Shown here: in pieces, positions 1 through 9,289 of the stretch
Position numbering within the stretch: the first letter of the stretch is position 1
Layout of the letters: each line of letters starts with the position of its first letter
Origin: Lachnospiraceae bacterium
GTDB lineage: Bacteria > Bacillota > Clostridia > Lachnospirales > Lachnospiraceae
Length of the DNA: 64,000 nt
Assembly (NCBI GenBank): GCA_017440575.1
Contig: JAFSGY010000028.1
Coordinates: forward strand, 62,001-126,000
Direction of reading: 5' to 3'
Notes under the pieces: generated by a model
Databases searched by the model: none
What the model was told of the DNA's origin: nothing
What the model saw: the letters and a program-made list of their open reading frames with translations, nothing else
Program-made: the position numbers and the translations under genes

Positions 1-21
1 AAACAACGGGAATAGTAGAAG

Positions 22-894
22 ATGGGAGAACAGATTTTTAACTTTATAAATAAATATGTTTCAACTCTTTCCTGGCACAGGCTGAGTGTGAGATGGGAGG
101 ATATAGTGGAGATACTCATTATATCCTTTTTAGTGTATTATATTATGATTTGGATAAAGAATACCAAAGCGTGGTTTTTGATGAAAGGTATTCTGGTTAT
201 TTCAGTGTTTATCTTCTTTGCTATTGTTTTTCAGATGAATACTATATTATGGATTGTGGAAAATGTTATAAGTATTGCAGTTATTGGTGTGGTTGTTATT
301 TTGCAACCGGAGCTGAGAAGGGCATTGGAAGATCTTGGACGAAAGAATTTTATTTCTAATATTCTGCCATTTGAGAAGACAGTATTTGAGCGTTTTTCTG
401 ATAAAACAGTGAATGATATTGTAAAGGCAAGCTTTGAAATGGGCAAGGTTAAAACAGGTGCACTCATGGTGATTGAACAACAGGTTACTTTGTCAGAGTA
501 TGAGAGAACGGGCATTGAAGTGGATGGAATTGTATCCAGCCAGCTTTTGATTAATATTTTTGAACACAATACTCCGTTGCATGATGGCGCGGTTATTATC
601 CGTGGTAACAGAATAGTATCGGCAACCTGTTATTTGCCGCTTTCTGATAATCTTGGAATTAGTAAGGATTTGGGAACCAGACACAGAGCTGGTATTGGTA
701 TTTCGGAAGCCACAGATGCATTGACAATTATTGTTTCGGAAGAGACAGGACAGGTAAGCGTTACATACGAAGGTAAACTGTATCGTAATCTGGACGCCAA
801 TGGTTTAAAAGAAAAATTACAGATGGTACAAAATAAGGAAATAGAAGAGAAGAAACACAGATTATGGAAAGGAAGGGCTAAGGATGAGAAATAA
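22..894 (+). CDS. cdaA: Diadenylate cyclase CdaA (c-di-AMP synthase)
   Basis: Makes cyclic di-AMP from two ATP at the membrane; c-di-AMP controls potassium and osmolyte balance and cell-wall homeostasis in Firmicutes. The 290-residue protein has about three N-terminal membrane segments (roughly residues 28-45, 52-70 and 74-94) followed by a DisA_N/DAC catalytic domain. The two DAC signatures are visible: DGA at 188-190 and RHR at 220-222. Length and order match the CdaA type, not DisA, which has a C-terminal DNA-binding part. The end overlaps the start of cdaR by 11 bases and glmM follows, giving the conserved cdaA-cdaR-glmM operon. The promoter must lie upstream of the window. Identification is very secure. 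Confidence 0.97.
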   Translation: MGEQIFNFINKYVSTLSWHRLSVRWEDIVEILIISFLVYYIMIWIKNTKAWFLMKGILVISVFIFFAIVFQMNTILWIVENVISIAVIGVVVILQPELRRALEDLGRKNFISNILPFEKTVFERFSDKTVNDIVKASFEMGKVKTGALMVIEQQVTLSEYERTGIEVDGIVSSQLLINIFEHNTPLHDGAVIIRGNRIVSATCYLPLSDNLGISKDLGTRHRAGIGISEATDALTIIVSEETGQVSVTYEGKLYRNLDANGLKEKLQMVQNKEIEEKKHRLWKGRAKDEK

Positions 895-2206
895 GCTGAC
901 ACATAATCTTGGACTGAAGATTCTGGCTCTTGTTTTTTCGGTAGGATTGTGGTTTGTAGTAAATAACATAACGGATCCGATAGGGGAAAAAGCGTTTTAC
1001 AATGTTCCGGTAGAAATTATTAATGAAGATAAGATTACGAATGAAGGTAAGGTTTATGAAATCTTGGACGGAACAGATGCGATAAATGTGAAAATCATAG
1101 GTAAGAAGTCCGTCATAAGCTATATCAACAAGGAAGATATTAAGGCAGTGGCAGATTTGTCAGAATTAACCTTTATGAATACCGTTACAATTAAGGTGTC
1201 CAGTGTTAAGAATAACACCGAATTGGAGTTCTCGCCCTCTGTTGATAATATGAAGCTATCTATAGAGGATATGAAACAGGTTCAGAAGATGATTAATACT
1301 TCGACATTTGGAGTTCCGGCAGAAGGATATATTGTAGGAACAGTAACACCGAGCCAAAATGTGGTACGTTTGTCAGGACCAGAGTCTTTGATTGACCAGA
1401 TTGAGAGGGTAGAGGCTGTTGCTAATATCTCAGGATATGCAACGGATATTACTTCCAGTGTAGAGTTGAAATTCTGTAATGCAGAAGGAAATGAGATTAA
1501 AAGTAGTTCGATTAAAACCAATATTTCGGCAATTAATGTTGCCGTTACGATTTTAGGAACAAAAGAGATACCTTTGAAATTTGAGGCACAAGGTAGACCG
1601 GCAGACGGTTATGTGGTAAGTCGCGAAATGATAATGGTACCAGAGACAGTAATGGTTGCGGGAAGAAAGAGCGCTCTAGATAGTATAACAGAGATTAATG
1701 TAGCAGATGCAGCATTGAATGTAGATGGGCTGAGTGAGGATATGACGACGATAGTTAATATCCGCAAGTATTTGCCAAGTGGTATTCAGTTGGCAGAGGC
1801 TAGCTTCAATGGTAACGTAAGTGTTACAGTAGGGATTGAACCTCTGATTACACGGGAATATGATATACCCGTAAAGAACTTTGCGGTAGGCAATGCACCG
1901 GAAGGCTATGAAGTTACCATTCAGGAATTTGAAAATGAAGAGATTGATAATTACAGGATATCAGTAAGCGGAGTGGAAGATGATATCCGGAAGATAAAGG
2001 CAAATGATGTGATTGGTGTCGTGGATATGCAAATGATTGCAGAAACACAGGGAATTACAGAATGGGCAGAAGGAAGCTATGTAGGCGAGATTACTTTCAA
2101 TCTTTCAGAAAATGTTACGTTACAGGCGCCATACAGTCTGACGGTTGTACTGACGGATCAAAATAAAGAAACGGAAGAAAGTACAGAAAGTGAAGCGACA
2201 GAGTAG
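884..2206 (+). CDS. cdaR: CdaA regulator CdaR, YbbR-domain protein
   Basis: Membrane-anchored partner that binds and modulates CdaA. The 440-residue protein starts with one membrane segment (about residues 8-25, a leucine/valine-rich run) and continues as an extracytoplasmic series of YbbR repeats, recognisable by recurring 'PVE/PLKFEAQG..A.GYVV' and 'V.VAGRKSALDSI' type segments at about 40-130, 130-220, 225-320 and 320-430. The tail is rich in Glu/Ser/Thr. It overlaps cdaA by 11 bases and precedes glmM, as in Bacillus, Streptococcus and Clostridia. The repeat count is by eye. Function is inferred from family and position; no catalytic activity is expected. Confidence 0.94.
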   Translation: MRNKLTHNLGLKILALVFSVGLWFVVNNITDPIGEKAFYNVPVEIINEDKITNEGKVYEILDGTDAINVKIIGKKSVISYINKEDIKAVADLSELTFMNTVTIKVSSVKNNTELEFSPSVDNMKLSIEDMKQVQKMINTSTFGVPAEGYIVGTVTPSQNVVRLSGPESLIDQIERVEAVANISGYATDITSSVELKFCNAEGNEIKSSSIKTNISAINVAVTILGTKEIPLKFEAQGRPADGYVVSREMIMVPETVMVAGRKSALDSITEINVADAALNVDGLSEDMTTIVNIRKYLPSGIQLAEASFNGNVSVTVGIEPLITREYDIPVKNFAVGNAPEGYEVTIQEFENEEIDNYRISVSGVEDDIRKIKANDVIGVVDMQMIAETQGITEWAEGSYVGEITFNLSENVTLQAPYSLTVVLTDQNKETEESTESEATE

Positions 2207-2260
2207 AAATTACTCATAATATGTATGTAGAATATAAAATAAATGTTTGGGAGGAGCAAT

Positions 2261-3610
2261 ATGGCTAGATTATTTGGAACAGATGGTGTTAGAGGTGTTG
2301 CGAATGATGAGTTAACACCGTTACTTGCGATGCAGTTAGGTCAGGCAGGAGCATATGTATTATCAAAGGAGAAGGCGCATAAGCCAACCATTATGGTGGG
2401 ATGTGATACAAGAATTTCTGGTGATATGTTGGCGAATGCATTAATGGCAGGTGCTTGCTCGGTTGGAGCGAATGTAGTATATGTTGGAATTATTCCAACT
2501 CCTGCAATTGCATATTTAACAAGAAAATATCGAGTGGATGCCGGTGTTGTGATTTCAGCATCTCATAATCCTGTAGAATTCAACGGAATTAAGTTTTTTG
2601 ATGGAAATGGATTTAAGCTTCCGGATGCATTAGAGGATGAGATTGAAGTGTTGATTAAGAATGGAATGAAGGATGTTCAGTTTCCAACGGGACCAAGTGT
2701 AGGAAAAATTAAGTATCGTACGGATGCAAGAGAAGAGTATATTAATCATGCAGTAAATGCTGTTCCTGTTGACTTGAGAGGCATGAAGATTGTGGTTGAC
2801 TGTGCAGAGGGTGCATCCTATTATACGTCTGTAGAAACACTAAAGGAGCTTGGAGCAGACATTGTTGCAATTCATAACAATCCGGATGGAACCAATATCA
2901 ATGCAAACTGCGGTTCTACACATATGGAAGAACTACAGGCGAGAGTAGTATTTGAGCATGCTCAGGTCGGTCTTGCTTTTGATGGAGATGCAGACAGACT
3001 TCTTGCAGTGGATGAGAATGGTAAGCAGGTTGATGGTGATGAGATTATGGCAATTGTCGGTAATTATATGAAATCACAAGGCAAGCTAAAGGATAATACG
3101 ATTGTTGCAACGGTTATGAGCAATCTTGGCTTTTTCCTAATGGGTAAGGAAAATGGTATTCATATTGAGCAGACCAAGGTTGGTGACCGATATGTATTGG
3201 AAAGAATGCAGGAAATTGGTTCAAATCTTGGTGGAGAACAGTCAGGACATATCATTTTCTTAGATGAGAATACAACAGGAGATGGTTTGCTCAGCGCTCT
3301 TCATCTGCTTCAGGTAATGGTGGAAACAGGAAAGCCGTTATCAGAACTTGCAAAGATTATGACAGTGCTTCCGCAGGCTTTGGTAGGAGCTAAGGTTCCT
3401 AACCATAAGAAGGAAAGTTATATGGAATATGCGGAGATTGCAGAAGCAATCGAGAAGACAACAGCAAAGTTTGCCGGGGAAGGAAGAGTTTTAATCAGAC
3501 CATCCGGAACAGAGCCGTTAGTCAGAGTTATGATTGAAGGAAAGGATCAGGCTCTGATAGAACAGGAGGCCAAGGCGCTTGCTGAATTAATTCAAAATGT
3601 AATGCTGTAG
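2261..3610 (+). CDS. glmM: Phosphoglucosamine mutase GlmM
   Basis: Interconverts glucosamine-6-phosphate and glucosamine-1-phosphate, the step that commits hexosamine to UDP-GlcNAc, peptidoglycan and the aminosugars made further along this locus. The protein is 449 residues, the usual length. The catalytic phosphoserine is Ser101 in ASHNP; the metal-binding loop DGDADR and the C-terminal phosphate-binding RPSGTEP are present. The start was placed at 2261 because GGGAGG lies just upstream and the family begins MxRLFGTDGVRG; an in-frame ATG 18 bases earlier lacks a good ribosome-binding site. In some Firmicutes GlmM is inhibited by or bound to CdaA, consistent with the shared operon. Confidence 0.97.
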   Translation: MARLFGTDGVRGVANDELTPLLAMQLGQAGAYVLSKEKAHKPTIMVGCDTRISGDMLANALMAGACSVGANVVYVGIIPTPAIAYLTRKYRVDAGVVISASHNPVEFNGIKFFDGNGFKLPDALEDEIEVLIKNGMKDVQFPTGPSVGKIKYRTDAREEYINHAVNAVPVDLRGMKIVVDCAEGASYYTSVETLKELGADIVAIHNNPDGTNINANCGSTHMEELQARVVFEHAQVGLAFDGDADRLLAVDENGKQVDGDEIMAIVGNYMKSQGKLKDNTIVATVMSNLGFFLMGKENGIHIEQTKVGDRYVLERMQEIGSNLGGEQSGHIIFLDENTTGDGLLSALHLLQVMVETGKPLSELAKIMTVLPQALVGAKVPNHKKESYMEYAEIAEAIEKTTAKFAGEGRVLIRPSGTEPLVRVMIEGKDQALIEQEAKALAELIQNVML

Positions 3611-3645
3611 TTGTTGTATGTGACTATGAAGATACGGAATGATTA
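3609..3645 (+). repeat. 37-base leader repeat, copy 1 (upstream of HPr gene)
   Basis: A 37-base segment between glmM and the HPr gene that recurs at 23415-23451 upstream of pseB with 32 of 37 identical positions, all five differences being transitions. It starts at the glmM stop codon. In the second copy it begins two bases after a predicted -10 box, so it may be a 5' leader element. No convincing promoter was found directly in front of this first copy. Function unknown. Confidence 0.6.
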
Positions 3646-3666
3646 TATAGTATTCGGAGGAAAGAT

Positions 3667-3930
3667 ATGGTAAGTCAAAAAGTAGTTATTAAGAACCCGA
3701 CTGGCTTGCATCTGCGTCCTGCAGGGAATCTGTGTAAGGAAGCGATGCAGTATAGCTCGTTAATTACATTTACGTTTCGTGAAAGCACAGCAAATGCAAA
3801 GAGTGTGTTGAGTGTACTCGGAGCATGTGTAAAATGTGGTGATGAAATTGAAATTTTTTGTGACGGTGCAGATGAGAAGGAAGCTTTGACAGCAGTTGTA
3901 AAAGCGATTGAAGAAGGTCTAGGCGAATAA
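3667..3930 (+). CDS. ptsH: Phosphocarrier protein HPr (PTS)
   Basis: Small cytoplasmic phosphocarrier that passes phosphate from enzyme I to sugar-specific IIA domains; in Firmicutes its Ser46-phosphorylated form is the co-repressor for CcpA. The 87-residue protein has His15 in GLHLRPAG and a serine at position 46 (NAKS), so both regulatory sites sit at canonical positions; the His15 rules out Crh. The start has a GGAGGAAAG site. A strong terminator follows at once, so this is the last gene of the cdaA unit or a short unit of its own. It is separated from enzyme I, which is not in the window. The sequence around Ser46 (SVLSVLGA) departs slightly from the usual S-hydrophobic-MGVMSL pattern. 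Confidence 0.9.
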   Translation: MVSQKVVIKNPTGLHLRPAGNLCKEAMQYSSLITFTFRESTANAKSVLSVLGACVKCGDEIEIFCDGADEKEALTAVVKAIEEGLGE

Positions 3931-3941
3931 AGAAAAGAATC

Positions 3942-3966
3942 AGCCCGAATCCGATTCGGGCTTTTT
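3942..3966 (+). terminator. Rho-independent terminator after ptsH
   Basis: A perfect 9-bp stem (AGCCCGAAT / ATTCGGGCT) with a 3-base loop, followed by a run of T. It ends only about 20 bases before the leuA start, leaving no space for a promoter between terminator and leuA. Confidence 0.9.
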
Positions 3967-3986
3967 CCATGAAAGGCGGAGTAAAT

Positions 3987-5666
3987 ATGTTAAATTATAA
4001 GAGATATCGTAGAAATCCGGTAGTGGATTATCCAGAAAGAGAATGGCCAAATAAGGAGATTGAAAAGGCTCCTATCTGGTGTAGTGTTGACTTAAGAGAT
4101 GGCAATCAGGCGTTGATTGATCCGATGGTAGTAGATGAAAAAATTGAATTCTTCCAGTTCCTTGTAAATATGGGATTTAAAGAGATTGAAATTGGATTCC
4201 CTGCTGCAAGTCAGATTGAGTTTGATTTTCTTCGTCAGTTGATTGACCGAAAGATGATTCCGGATGATGTCTGTGTTCAGGTTTTGACGCAGTGCAGAGA
4301 AGAGCTGATTGACAGAACCTTTGAGGCGATTGAGGGTTGTAAGCAGGCTGTTGTACATATTTATAACTCAACATCAACTTTACAGAGAGATGTTGTATTC
4401 AACATGGATAGAGAGCAGATTATTGATATTGCGATTAAGGGAACCAATATGGTTAAGGAAAGAGCTGCGAAGTTCCCGGGTAAGATTATTTTGGAATATT
4501 CACCGGAAAGCTTTACTGGAACGGAACTTGATTTTGCACTGGATATTTGTACTGCCGTTCAGGAAACATGGGGAGCGACCAAGGAGAATCCAATCATTAT
4601 CAATCTTCCATCAACCGTAGAAATGAATACGCCAAATGTTTATGCAGATCAGATTGAATGGATGAATAAGCATTTTAAGAATAGGGAAAGTATTATATTA
4701 AGTGTCCATCCGCATAATGACAGAGGAACTGGTGTTGCTTCTGCAGAGCTTGCTATGCTCGCAGGTGCTGACAGAGTAGAAGGAACTTTATTCGGAAATG
4801 GTGAGAGAACTGGTAATGTAGATATTTTGAATATTGCCTACAATATGTTTTCTCAGGGAATTGATCCAGAATTAGAGATTGAACGTGTAAACGATATTAT
4901 CGAGATTTATGAGAGATGTGTTAAGATGCCTATCCATCCAAGACATCCATATGCTGGGAAACTGGTATTTACTGCATTCTCGGGTTCTCATCAGGATGCA
5001 ATTAACAAAGGTGTTGCAGCTATGAGAGAAAGAAATAATGAATACTGGCAGGTTCCATATCTTCCGATTGATCCTGCTGATATCGGAAGAGAGTATGAAC
5101 CAATTGTGCGTATCAATTCCCAGTCAGGTAAGGGTGGAGTTGCCTTTATTATGGATACTTACTTTGGATTCAAGCTACCTAAGGGAATGCACAAGGAATT
5201 TGCAAATGTGATTCAAAAGCTTTCTGAAACAAAGGGTGAAGTATCACCGGAAGAGATTATGGAGGAGTTCAAGGAGAATTATTTGGAGCGTAAGGAGCCA
5301 ATTCATTTCAAGAAACTTCGTGTAGAGGACTTATCAGGAGAAACCGAGTCGCTGTTCGATACGGCAGTAGAAGTGGTATATACAGACCACGGAGTGGAGA
5401 AGAGTTTTACTGCGAAAGGAAATGGACCGATTGATGCAGTACAGAGAGGACTTCAGGAAAGACTTGGGGTTAAGATTAAGGTGCTTGATTATGAAGAGCA
5501 TGCATTACAGAGTGGTGCGAATTCTCAGGCAGCAGCATATATTCATATGCTGGATGCAGAGGAGGGCACCGTTACCTATGGTGTAGGTGTAAGTTCTAAT
5601 ATTACAAGAGCCTCTGTCAGAGCAATCTTTTCCGCTGTAAATCGTTTGGGAATTGGTAAAAGATAA
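3987..5666 (+). CDS. leuA: 2-Isopropylmalate synthase
   Basis: First committed enzyme of leucine biosynthesis: condenses acetyl-CoA with 2-ketoisovalerate. 559 residues, close to the long LeuA type. The N-terminal HMGL-like TIM barrel shows the metal/substrate motif SVDLRDGNQAL near the start and HPHNDRGTG with GNGERTGN in the barrel; the C-terminal LeuA dimer/allosteric domain (about 440-559) carries the leucine-responsive region. The start at 3987 was chosen because AAAGGCGGA precedes it at good spacing; an in-frame ATG six codons upstream overlaps the terminator tail. It is an unusual neighbour for cell-envelope genes and has no other leu genes beside it. Confidence 0.95.
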   Translation: MLNYKRYRRNPVVDYPEREWPNKEIEKAPIWCSVDLRDGNQALIDPMVVDEKIEFFQFLVNMGFKEIEIGFPAASQIEFDFLRQLIDRKMIPDDVCVQVLTQCREELIDRTFEAIEGCKQAVVHIYNSTSTLQRDVVFNMDREQIIDIAIKGTNMVKERAAKFPGKIILEYSPESFTGTELDFALDICTAVQETWGATKENPIIINLPSTVEMNTPNVYADQIEWMNKHFKNRESIILSVHPHNDRGTGVASAELAMLAGADRVEGTLFGNGERTGNVDILNIAYNMFSQGIDPELEIERVNDIIEIYERCVKMPIHPRHPYAGKLVFTAFSGSHQDAINKGVAAMRERNNEYWQVPYLPIDPADIGREYEPIVRINSQSGKGGVAFIMDTYFGFKLPKGMHKEFANVIQKLSETKGEVSPEEIMEEFKENYLERKEPIHFKKLRVEDLSGETESLFDTAVEVVYTDHGVEKSFTAKGNGPIDAVQRGLQERLGVKIKVLDYEEHALQSGANSQAAAYIHMLDAEEGTVTYGVGVSSNITRASVRAIFSAVNRLGIGKR

Positions 5667-5689
5667 AGAAAGGTATGGTTTTTCCAATT

Positions 5690-6550
5690 ATGAAGAAAAT
5701 TATTGTGACAGGTTGTAATGGACAGCTTGGACGTGCGATTAATCAGATTTATGAAAATAGTACAGAATATGAATGTGTGAATACAGATGTTGCGGAGCTT
5801 GATATTACGAATATTGATGCTGTAACAAAGATGGTAGCAGAGGTAAAGCCCTACGCTATCATCAACTGTGCGGCACATACCAATGTAGATGCTTGTGAAA
5901 CAGATGTAGATAATGCATATAAGATTAATGCGATTGGACCAAGAAATCTTAGTATTGCAGCAACACAGAATCAGGCAAAGATGGTTCATATTTCTACCGA
6001 TTATGTTTTTGGCGGAGATGCGACATCTCCATATTTGGAATTTGATCCAACAGGACCAAAGAGTATGTATGGTAAGACGAAGCTTGCTGGAGAAAATTTC
6101 GTAAAGGAATTTGCGAAGGAGCATTTTATCATTCGTACTGCATGGCTGTATGGAGATGGTAAGAATTTTGTAAAGACGATGCTACGCCTTTCTGAGACAA
6201 ATGATAAGGTACGTGTTGTTTGTGACCAGTTTGGTTCGCCTACAAGTGCTATCGAGCTTGCAAAGGCAATTGCGTATCTGCTGCCAACAGATAATTATGG
6301 CTTGTTCCATGGAACCTGTGAGGGCTCTACGAATTGGGCTGATTTTACCAAAGAGATTTTCCGCCTTGCGGGAAGGAATACTTTTGTAGAGGCTATTAGT
6401 TCTGAGGAATATAGTGCTAATGCCAAGGCGACAGTGGCACCAAGACCATCTTATTCCATATTGGAGAATTATATGCTGAAATTGACTACGAACCATATGT
6501 TTGCACAGTGGGAGGATGCGATTGCAGAATATATAAAGGGGATTTGTTAA
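5690..6550 (+). CDS. rfbD: dTDP-4-dehydrorhamnose reductase
   Basis: Last step of dTDP-L-rhamnose synthesis: NAD(P)H-dependent reduction of dTDP-4-keto-L-rhamnose. The 286-residue short-chain dehydrogenase has an N-terminal GCNGQLG nucleotide-binding loop, the STDYVFGG segment and the catalytic YGKTK pair. Family members start at MKKIIVTG, so 5690 is preferred, although the purine-rich AAAGAAAGG site is 16 bases away; an ATG at 5675 has the site only one base away. RmlA, RmlB and RmlC are not in the window, so the other enzymes of the pathway must be encoded elsewhere. Its stop codon lies inside the following terminator hairpin. Confidence 0.92.
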   Translation: MKKIIVTGCNGQLGRAINQIYENSTEYECVNTDVAELDITNIDAVTKMVAEVKPYAIINCAAHTNVDACETDVDNAYKINAIGPRNLSIAATQNQAKMVHISTDYVFGGDATSPYLEFDPTGPKSMYGKTKLAGENFVKEFAKEHFIIRTAWLYGDGKNFVKTMLRLSETNDKVRVVCDQFGSPTSAIELAKAIAYLLPTDNYGLFHGTCEGSTNWADFTKEIFRLAGRNTFVEAISSEEYSANAKATVAPRPSYSILENYMLKLTTNHMFAQWEDAIAEYIKGIC

Positions 6551-6562
6551 AATCCCCTTTTT
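6535..6562 (+). terminator. Terminator overlapping the rfbD stop codon
   Basis: An 11-bp perfect stem (AAAGGGGATTT / AAATCCCCTTT) around a GTTA loop, followed by a short T run. The rfbD stop codon lies in the loop and start of the second arm. It sits between two convergent genes; the minus-strand side has only a short T run, so it may work weakly in that direction. Confidence 0.8.
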
Positions 6563-6579
6563 AAATAAGTATATTCAAT

Positions 6580-7035
6580 TTATATGGTCATGACTATGAC
6601 GGCAATCAGTATACCGAGAATAGCACCAACAAGCACCTGGAGTGGCGTGTGTCCGACAAGCTCTTTTAACTTGTCCTCGGTAGATAATTCTTTGTTCATG
6701 CTTTCAAAAAGTTCCATCATTTCATTTATGATTTTAGCTTGAATACCGGTTTCGCGGCGGACACCGATGGCGTCGTACATAACAACGATGGCAAAAATTG
6801 TAGCAATTGAAAATTCAAAACTGCCAAGACCAAATTGCATGCCGGTTGCGGTACAAAGTCCGCATACAGTTGCTGAGTGGCAGCTTGGCATGCCACCGCT
6901 TCCAACAAGACGCTCTGCAACGAATTTTTTGGTGAAATAGAAATGAATAATGGTTTTGAGAACCTGAGCAATTAACCAGCCTGAAACAGCGGAGATTAAG
7001 ATGCGGTTCCCAAGTAATAACGATAATTGTTCCAT
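6580..7035 (-). CDS. DUF212 / divergent PAP2-family membrane protein
   Basis: A 151-residue integral membrane protein of the DUF212 family, a divergent relative of PAP2 acid phosphatases. The marker MPSCHSAT, found at about residues 49-56, resembles the SxxxGH-type motif of PAP2 enzymes, and the YDAxGVRRExG segment is also typical. Four or so hydrophobic segments are visible (about 5-25, 60-90, 130-150). It is the only minus-strand gene here and has its own predicted promoter. The biochemical role is not established; hydrolysis of a lipid-linked phosphate is possible but unproven. The ribosome-binding site on the minus strand is AGCAGG, seven bases from the ATG. Confidence 0.88.
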   Translation of the reverse strand: MEQLSLLLGNRILISAVSGWLIAQVLKTIIHFYFTKKFVAERLVGSGGMPSCHSATVCGLCTATGMQFGLGSFEFSIATIFAIVVMYDAIGVRRETGIQAKIINEMMELFESMNKELSTEDKLKELVGHTPLQVLVGAILGILIAVIVMTI

Positions 7036-7070
7036 AAGTAATACCTGCTTTAGTTAATATATACATAAGA

Positions 7071-7099
7071 ATTATAATCATATTTTGGATAAAAAACAA
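7071..7099 (-). promoter_or_regulatory. Sigma-A-type promoter for the DUF212 gene
   Basis: On the minus strand, TTGTTT (7099-7094), a 17-base spacer and a perfect TATAAT (7076-7071) lie 36 bases before the DUF212 start. Confidence 0.65.
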
Positions 7100-7163
7100 T
7101 AGCAGGATGATGAAAGTGTGGGATTATTACGGGAAATGAAGTGGACAGTAACGTAAAATTATG

Positions 7164-7192
7164 TTGCCATGCACATTTTTGACGTGTATACT
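7164..7192 (+). promoter_or_regulatory. Sigma-A-type promoter for the gmd operon
   Basis: TTGCCA (7164-7169), a 17-base spacer and TATACT (7187-7192) give a near-consensus promoter about 50 bases before the gmd start. No terminator is seen until 25790, so it may drive a long unit, helped by the internal pseB promoter. A 22-base piece at 7131-7152 just upstream resembles the hairpin repeat at 11436. Confidence 0.75.
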
Positions 7193-7248
7193 ATAGAAAG
7201 CAACGTGAGAAAATAAAGGACTAAGTATATAAATAAGTGAGGTATATG

Positions 7249-8319
7249 ATGAATAAGAATATTGCATTGATTACAGGTATCACAGGTCAGGATGGTTCCT
7301 ACCTTGCAGAGTTTTTATTGGAAAAGGGTTATGAGGTACATGGTCTGGTAAGAAGACATAGTATTTCCAATACTGCCAGAATCGACCATTTACTCAATTC
7401 TGAATATAATAAGGTAAAGTTTTTCCTGCATTTTGCAGATACAACGGATTCTTCTAACTTAATGAGATTAATTGGCGAGATTAGACCAACAGAGGTTTAT
7501 AACCTTGCTGCGCAGTCTCATGTAGGGGTTTCCTTTGAAGTGCCGGAATATACAGCAGATGCAACAGGTGTAAGTACCTTGAAGCTGTTAGAGGCGATTC
7601 GTGTAAATGGCGGAAACTGTAGATTTTATCAGGCGTCCACATCTGAGCTGTTTGGCGGTCTTCCGGAGACAGCACCACAGAGCGAGAAGACACCGTTTTA
7701 TCCGAAGAGTCCATATGGTGTAGCGAAGCTCTATTCTTATTGGATTACCGTGAATTACAGAGAGTCTTATAACATGTTTGCATGCAACGGTATTCTCTTT
7801 AATCATGAATCACCAAGAAGAGGTGAGAACTTCGTAACAAGAAAGATTACTCTTGCGATTGCAAATATTATTGCAGGTAAGCAGGACAAGCTTTCACTTG
7901 GAAATATGAACGCAAAGAGAGACTGGGGATTCGCAGGAGATTATATTGAAGGTATGTGGTTAATGCTGCAGCAGGCAGTTCCGGGAGATTATGTGCTGGC
8001 AACGAATGAAACTCATACCGTTCGTGAATTTGTAGAGGCGGCTTTTGCAGAGCTTGGCATCACTATTCGTTGGGAAGGCGAAGGTGTAAATGAAAAGGGA
8101 TATGATGAGAAGACAGGTAAGCTTTTAGTAGATGTAAATCCTGAGTTCTATCGTCCTGCTGAGGTAGAGTTCCTTTGGGGTGATTCCACAAAGGCAGAAA
8201 AAGAGCTTGGCTGGAAGAGAAAGGTTGGTTTCAAGGGACTTGTATCTATGATGATGGATTCTGATCTTAAGACAATTGCAGGAATGTCTTGCGAGGAATA
8301 TAAGGCGCAGAATCAATAA
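7249..8319 (+). CDS. gmd: GDP-mannose 4,6-dehydratase
   Basis: Converts GDP-D-mannose to GDP-4-keto-6-deoxymannose, first step of GDP-L-fucose synthesis. The 356-residue extended short-chain dehydrogenase has the GITGQDG coenzyme loop at residues 9-15, the STSELFG segment with the catalytic Thr/Ser-Glu, and the YGVAK Tyr-Lys pair. The [15 protein letters not shown] segment is characteristic of GMD. Two adjacent ATGs (7246 and 7249) share the GTGAGG ribosome-binding site; 7249 gives the better spacing. It is followed by fcl, completing the two-enzyme route. GDP-mannose supply genes are not present. Confidence 0.96.
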   Translation: MNKNIALITGITGQDGSYLAEFLLEKGYEVHGLVRRHSISNTARIDHLLNSEYNKVKFFLHFADTTDSSNLMRLIGEIRPTEVYNLAAQSHVGVSFEVPEYTADATGVSTLKLLEAIRVNGGNCRFYQASTSELFGGLPETAPQSEKTPFYPKSPYGVAKLYSYWITVNYRESYNMFACNGILFNHESPRRGENFVTRKITLAIANIIAGKQDKLSLGNMNAKRDWGFAGDYIEGMWLMLQQAVPGDYVLATNETHTVREFVEAAFAELGITIRWEGEGVNEKGYDEKTGKLLVDVNPEFYRPAEVEFLWGDSTKAEKELGWKRKVGFKGLVSMMMDSDLKTIAGMSCEEYKAQNQ

Positions 8320-8347
8320 GTTCGTTCGTAGAAAGGTTTGAAGGATA

Positions 8348-9289
8348 ATGAATAAGACAGATAAAATATATGTAGCAGGTCACAGAGGGCTGGTAGGTTC
8401 TGCCATTGTAAGAAATCTTCAGGCAAAGGGCTACACAAATGTAATTGGAAGAACACATAAGGAGCTTGATTTGACCAATCAGGCTGCTGTTCGTGCCTTT
8501 TTTGAAGCAGAGAAGCCAGATGTAGTTGTTCTTGCAGCTGCAAAGGTTGGTGGAATTAATGCGAATAATACAGCACCTGCTGAATTTGCATATGATAATA
8601 TGCAGATTCAGTGTAATGTGATTAAGGCATGTCATGATTTTAAGGTAAAGAAGCTTCTTTTCTTGGGAAGCACTTGTATTTATCCTAAGATGGCACCACA
8701 GCCGATTCCTGAGGATGCATTATTGACAGGACCTTTAGAGGTAACAAATGAGGCATATGCAATTGCTAAAATTGCAGGTTTAGAGATGTGTAAATTCTTT
8801 AAGAAACAATATGGAGATGATTTTATCAGCTGTATGCCTACTAATCTTTATGGTCCACATGATAATTATGATTTGTCCGGTTCTCATGTTATGCCGGCAA
8901 TGATTCGTAAGTTCCATGAAGCAAAGGTAAATAGTGCTCCTAGCGTTGAACTATGGGGAACAGGAACGCCGCTTCGTGAGTTTTTATATGTAGATGACAT
9001 GGCGGATGCTTGTGTATTTTTGTTAGAGAATTACAGTGGTGAACAGCATGTAAATATTGGTACAGGTAGGGAAGTTTCTATTAAGGAGCTTGCTGAGACT
9101 GTTCAGAAGGTAGTTGGCTTTGAAGGTGATATTGTCTGGAATACCGATATGCCTGATGGAACACCAAGAAAGCTTACGGATGTAACAAAGCTGCATGGTC
9201 TTGGTTGGAAACATAAGGTAGAACTGGAGGAAGGTGTACAGTTAGCTTATGATTGGTTCCGCGAGAATGTTCATGATGCTAGGATGTAA
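8348..9289 (+). CDS. fcl: GDP-L-fucose synthase
   Basis: Bifunctional 3,5-epimerase/4-reductase that finishes GDP-L-fucose from the Gmd product. 313 residues with the GHRGLVGSA coenzyme loop, GSTCIYP, the catalytic YAIAK pair and the downstream [14 protein letters not shown] segment typical of Fcl/WcaG. A GAAGG site lies seven bases before the ATG, and the gene follows gmd by 28 bases. Its stop codon is the first part of a tandem hairpin element. Fucose must be used by one of the transferases downstream; which one cannot be told from sequence. Confidence 0.95.
   Translation: MNKTDKIYVAGHRGLVGSAIVRNLQAKGYTNVIGRTHKELDLTNQAAVRAFFEAEKPDVVVLAAAKVGGINANNTAPAEFAYDNMQIQCNVIKACHDFKVKKLLFLGSTCIYPKMAPQPIPEDALLTGPLEVTNEAYAIAKIAGLEMCKFFKKQYGDDFISCMPTNLYGPHDNYDLSGSHVMPAMIRKFHEAKVNSAPSVELWGTGTPLREFLYVDDMADACVFLLENYSGEQHVNIGTGREVSIKELAETVQKVVGFEGDIVWNTDMPDGTPRKLTDVTKLHGLGWKHKVELEEGVQLAYDWFRENVHDARM

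Noticed and set aside
3667..3930. HPr-like gene as Crh
   Set aside because: Crh lacks His15; here His15 is present in GLHLRPAG.
3931..3986. T-box or leucine attenuator before leuA
   Set aside because: The gap is too short and holds only a simple terminator hairpin; no T-box consensus or leader peptide is visible.
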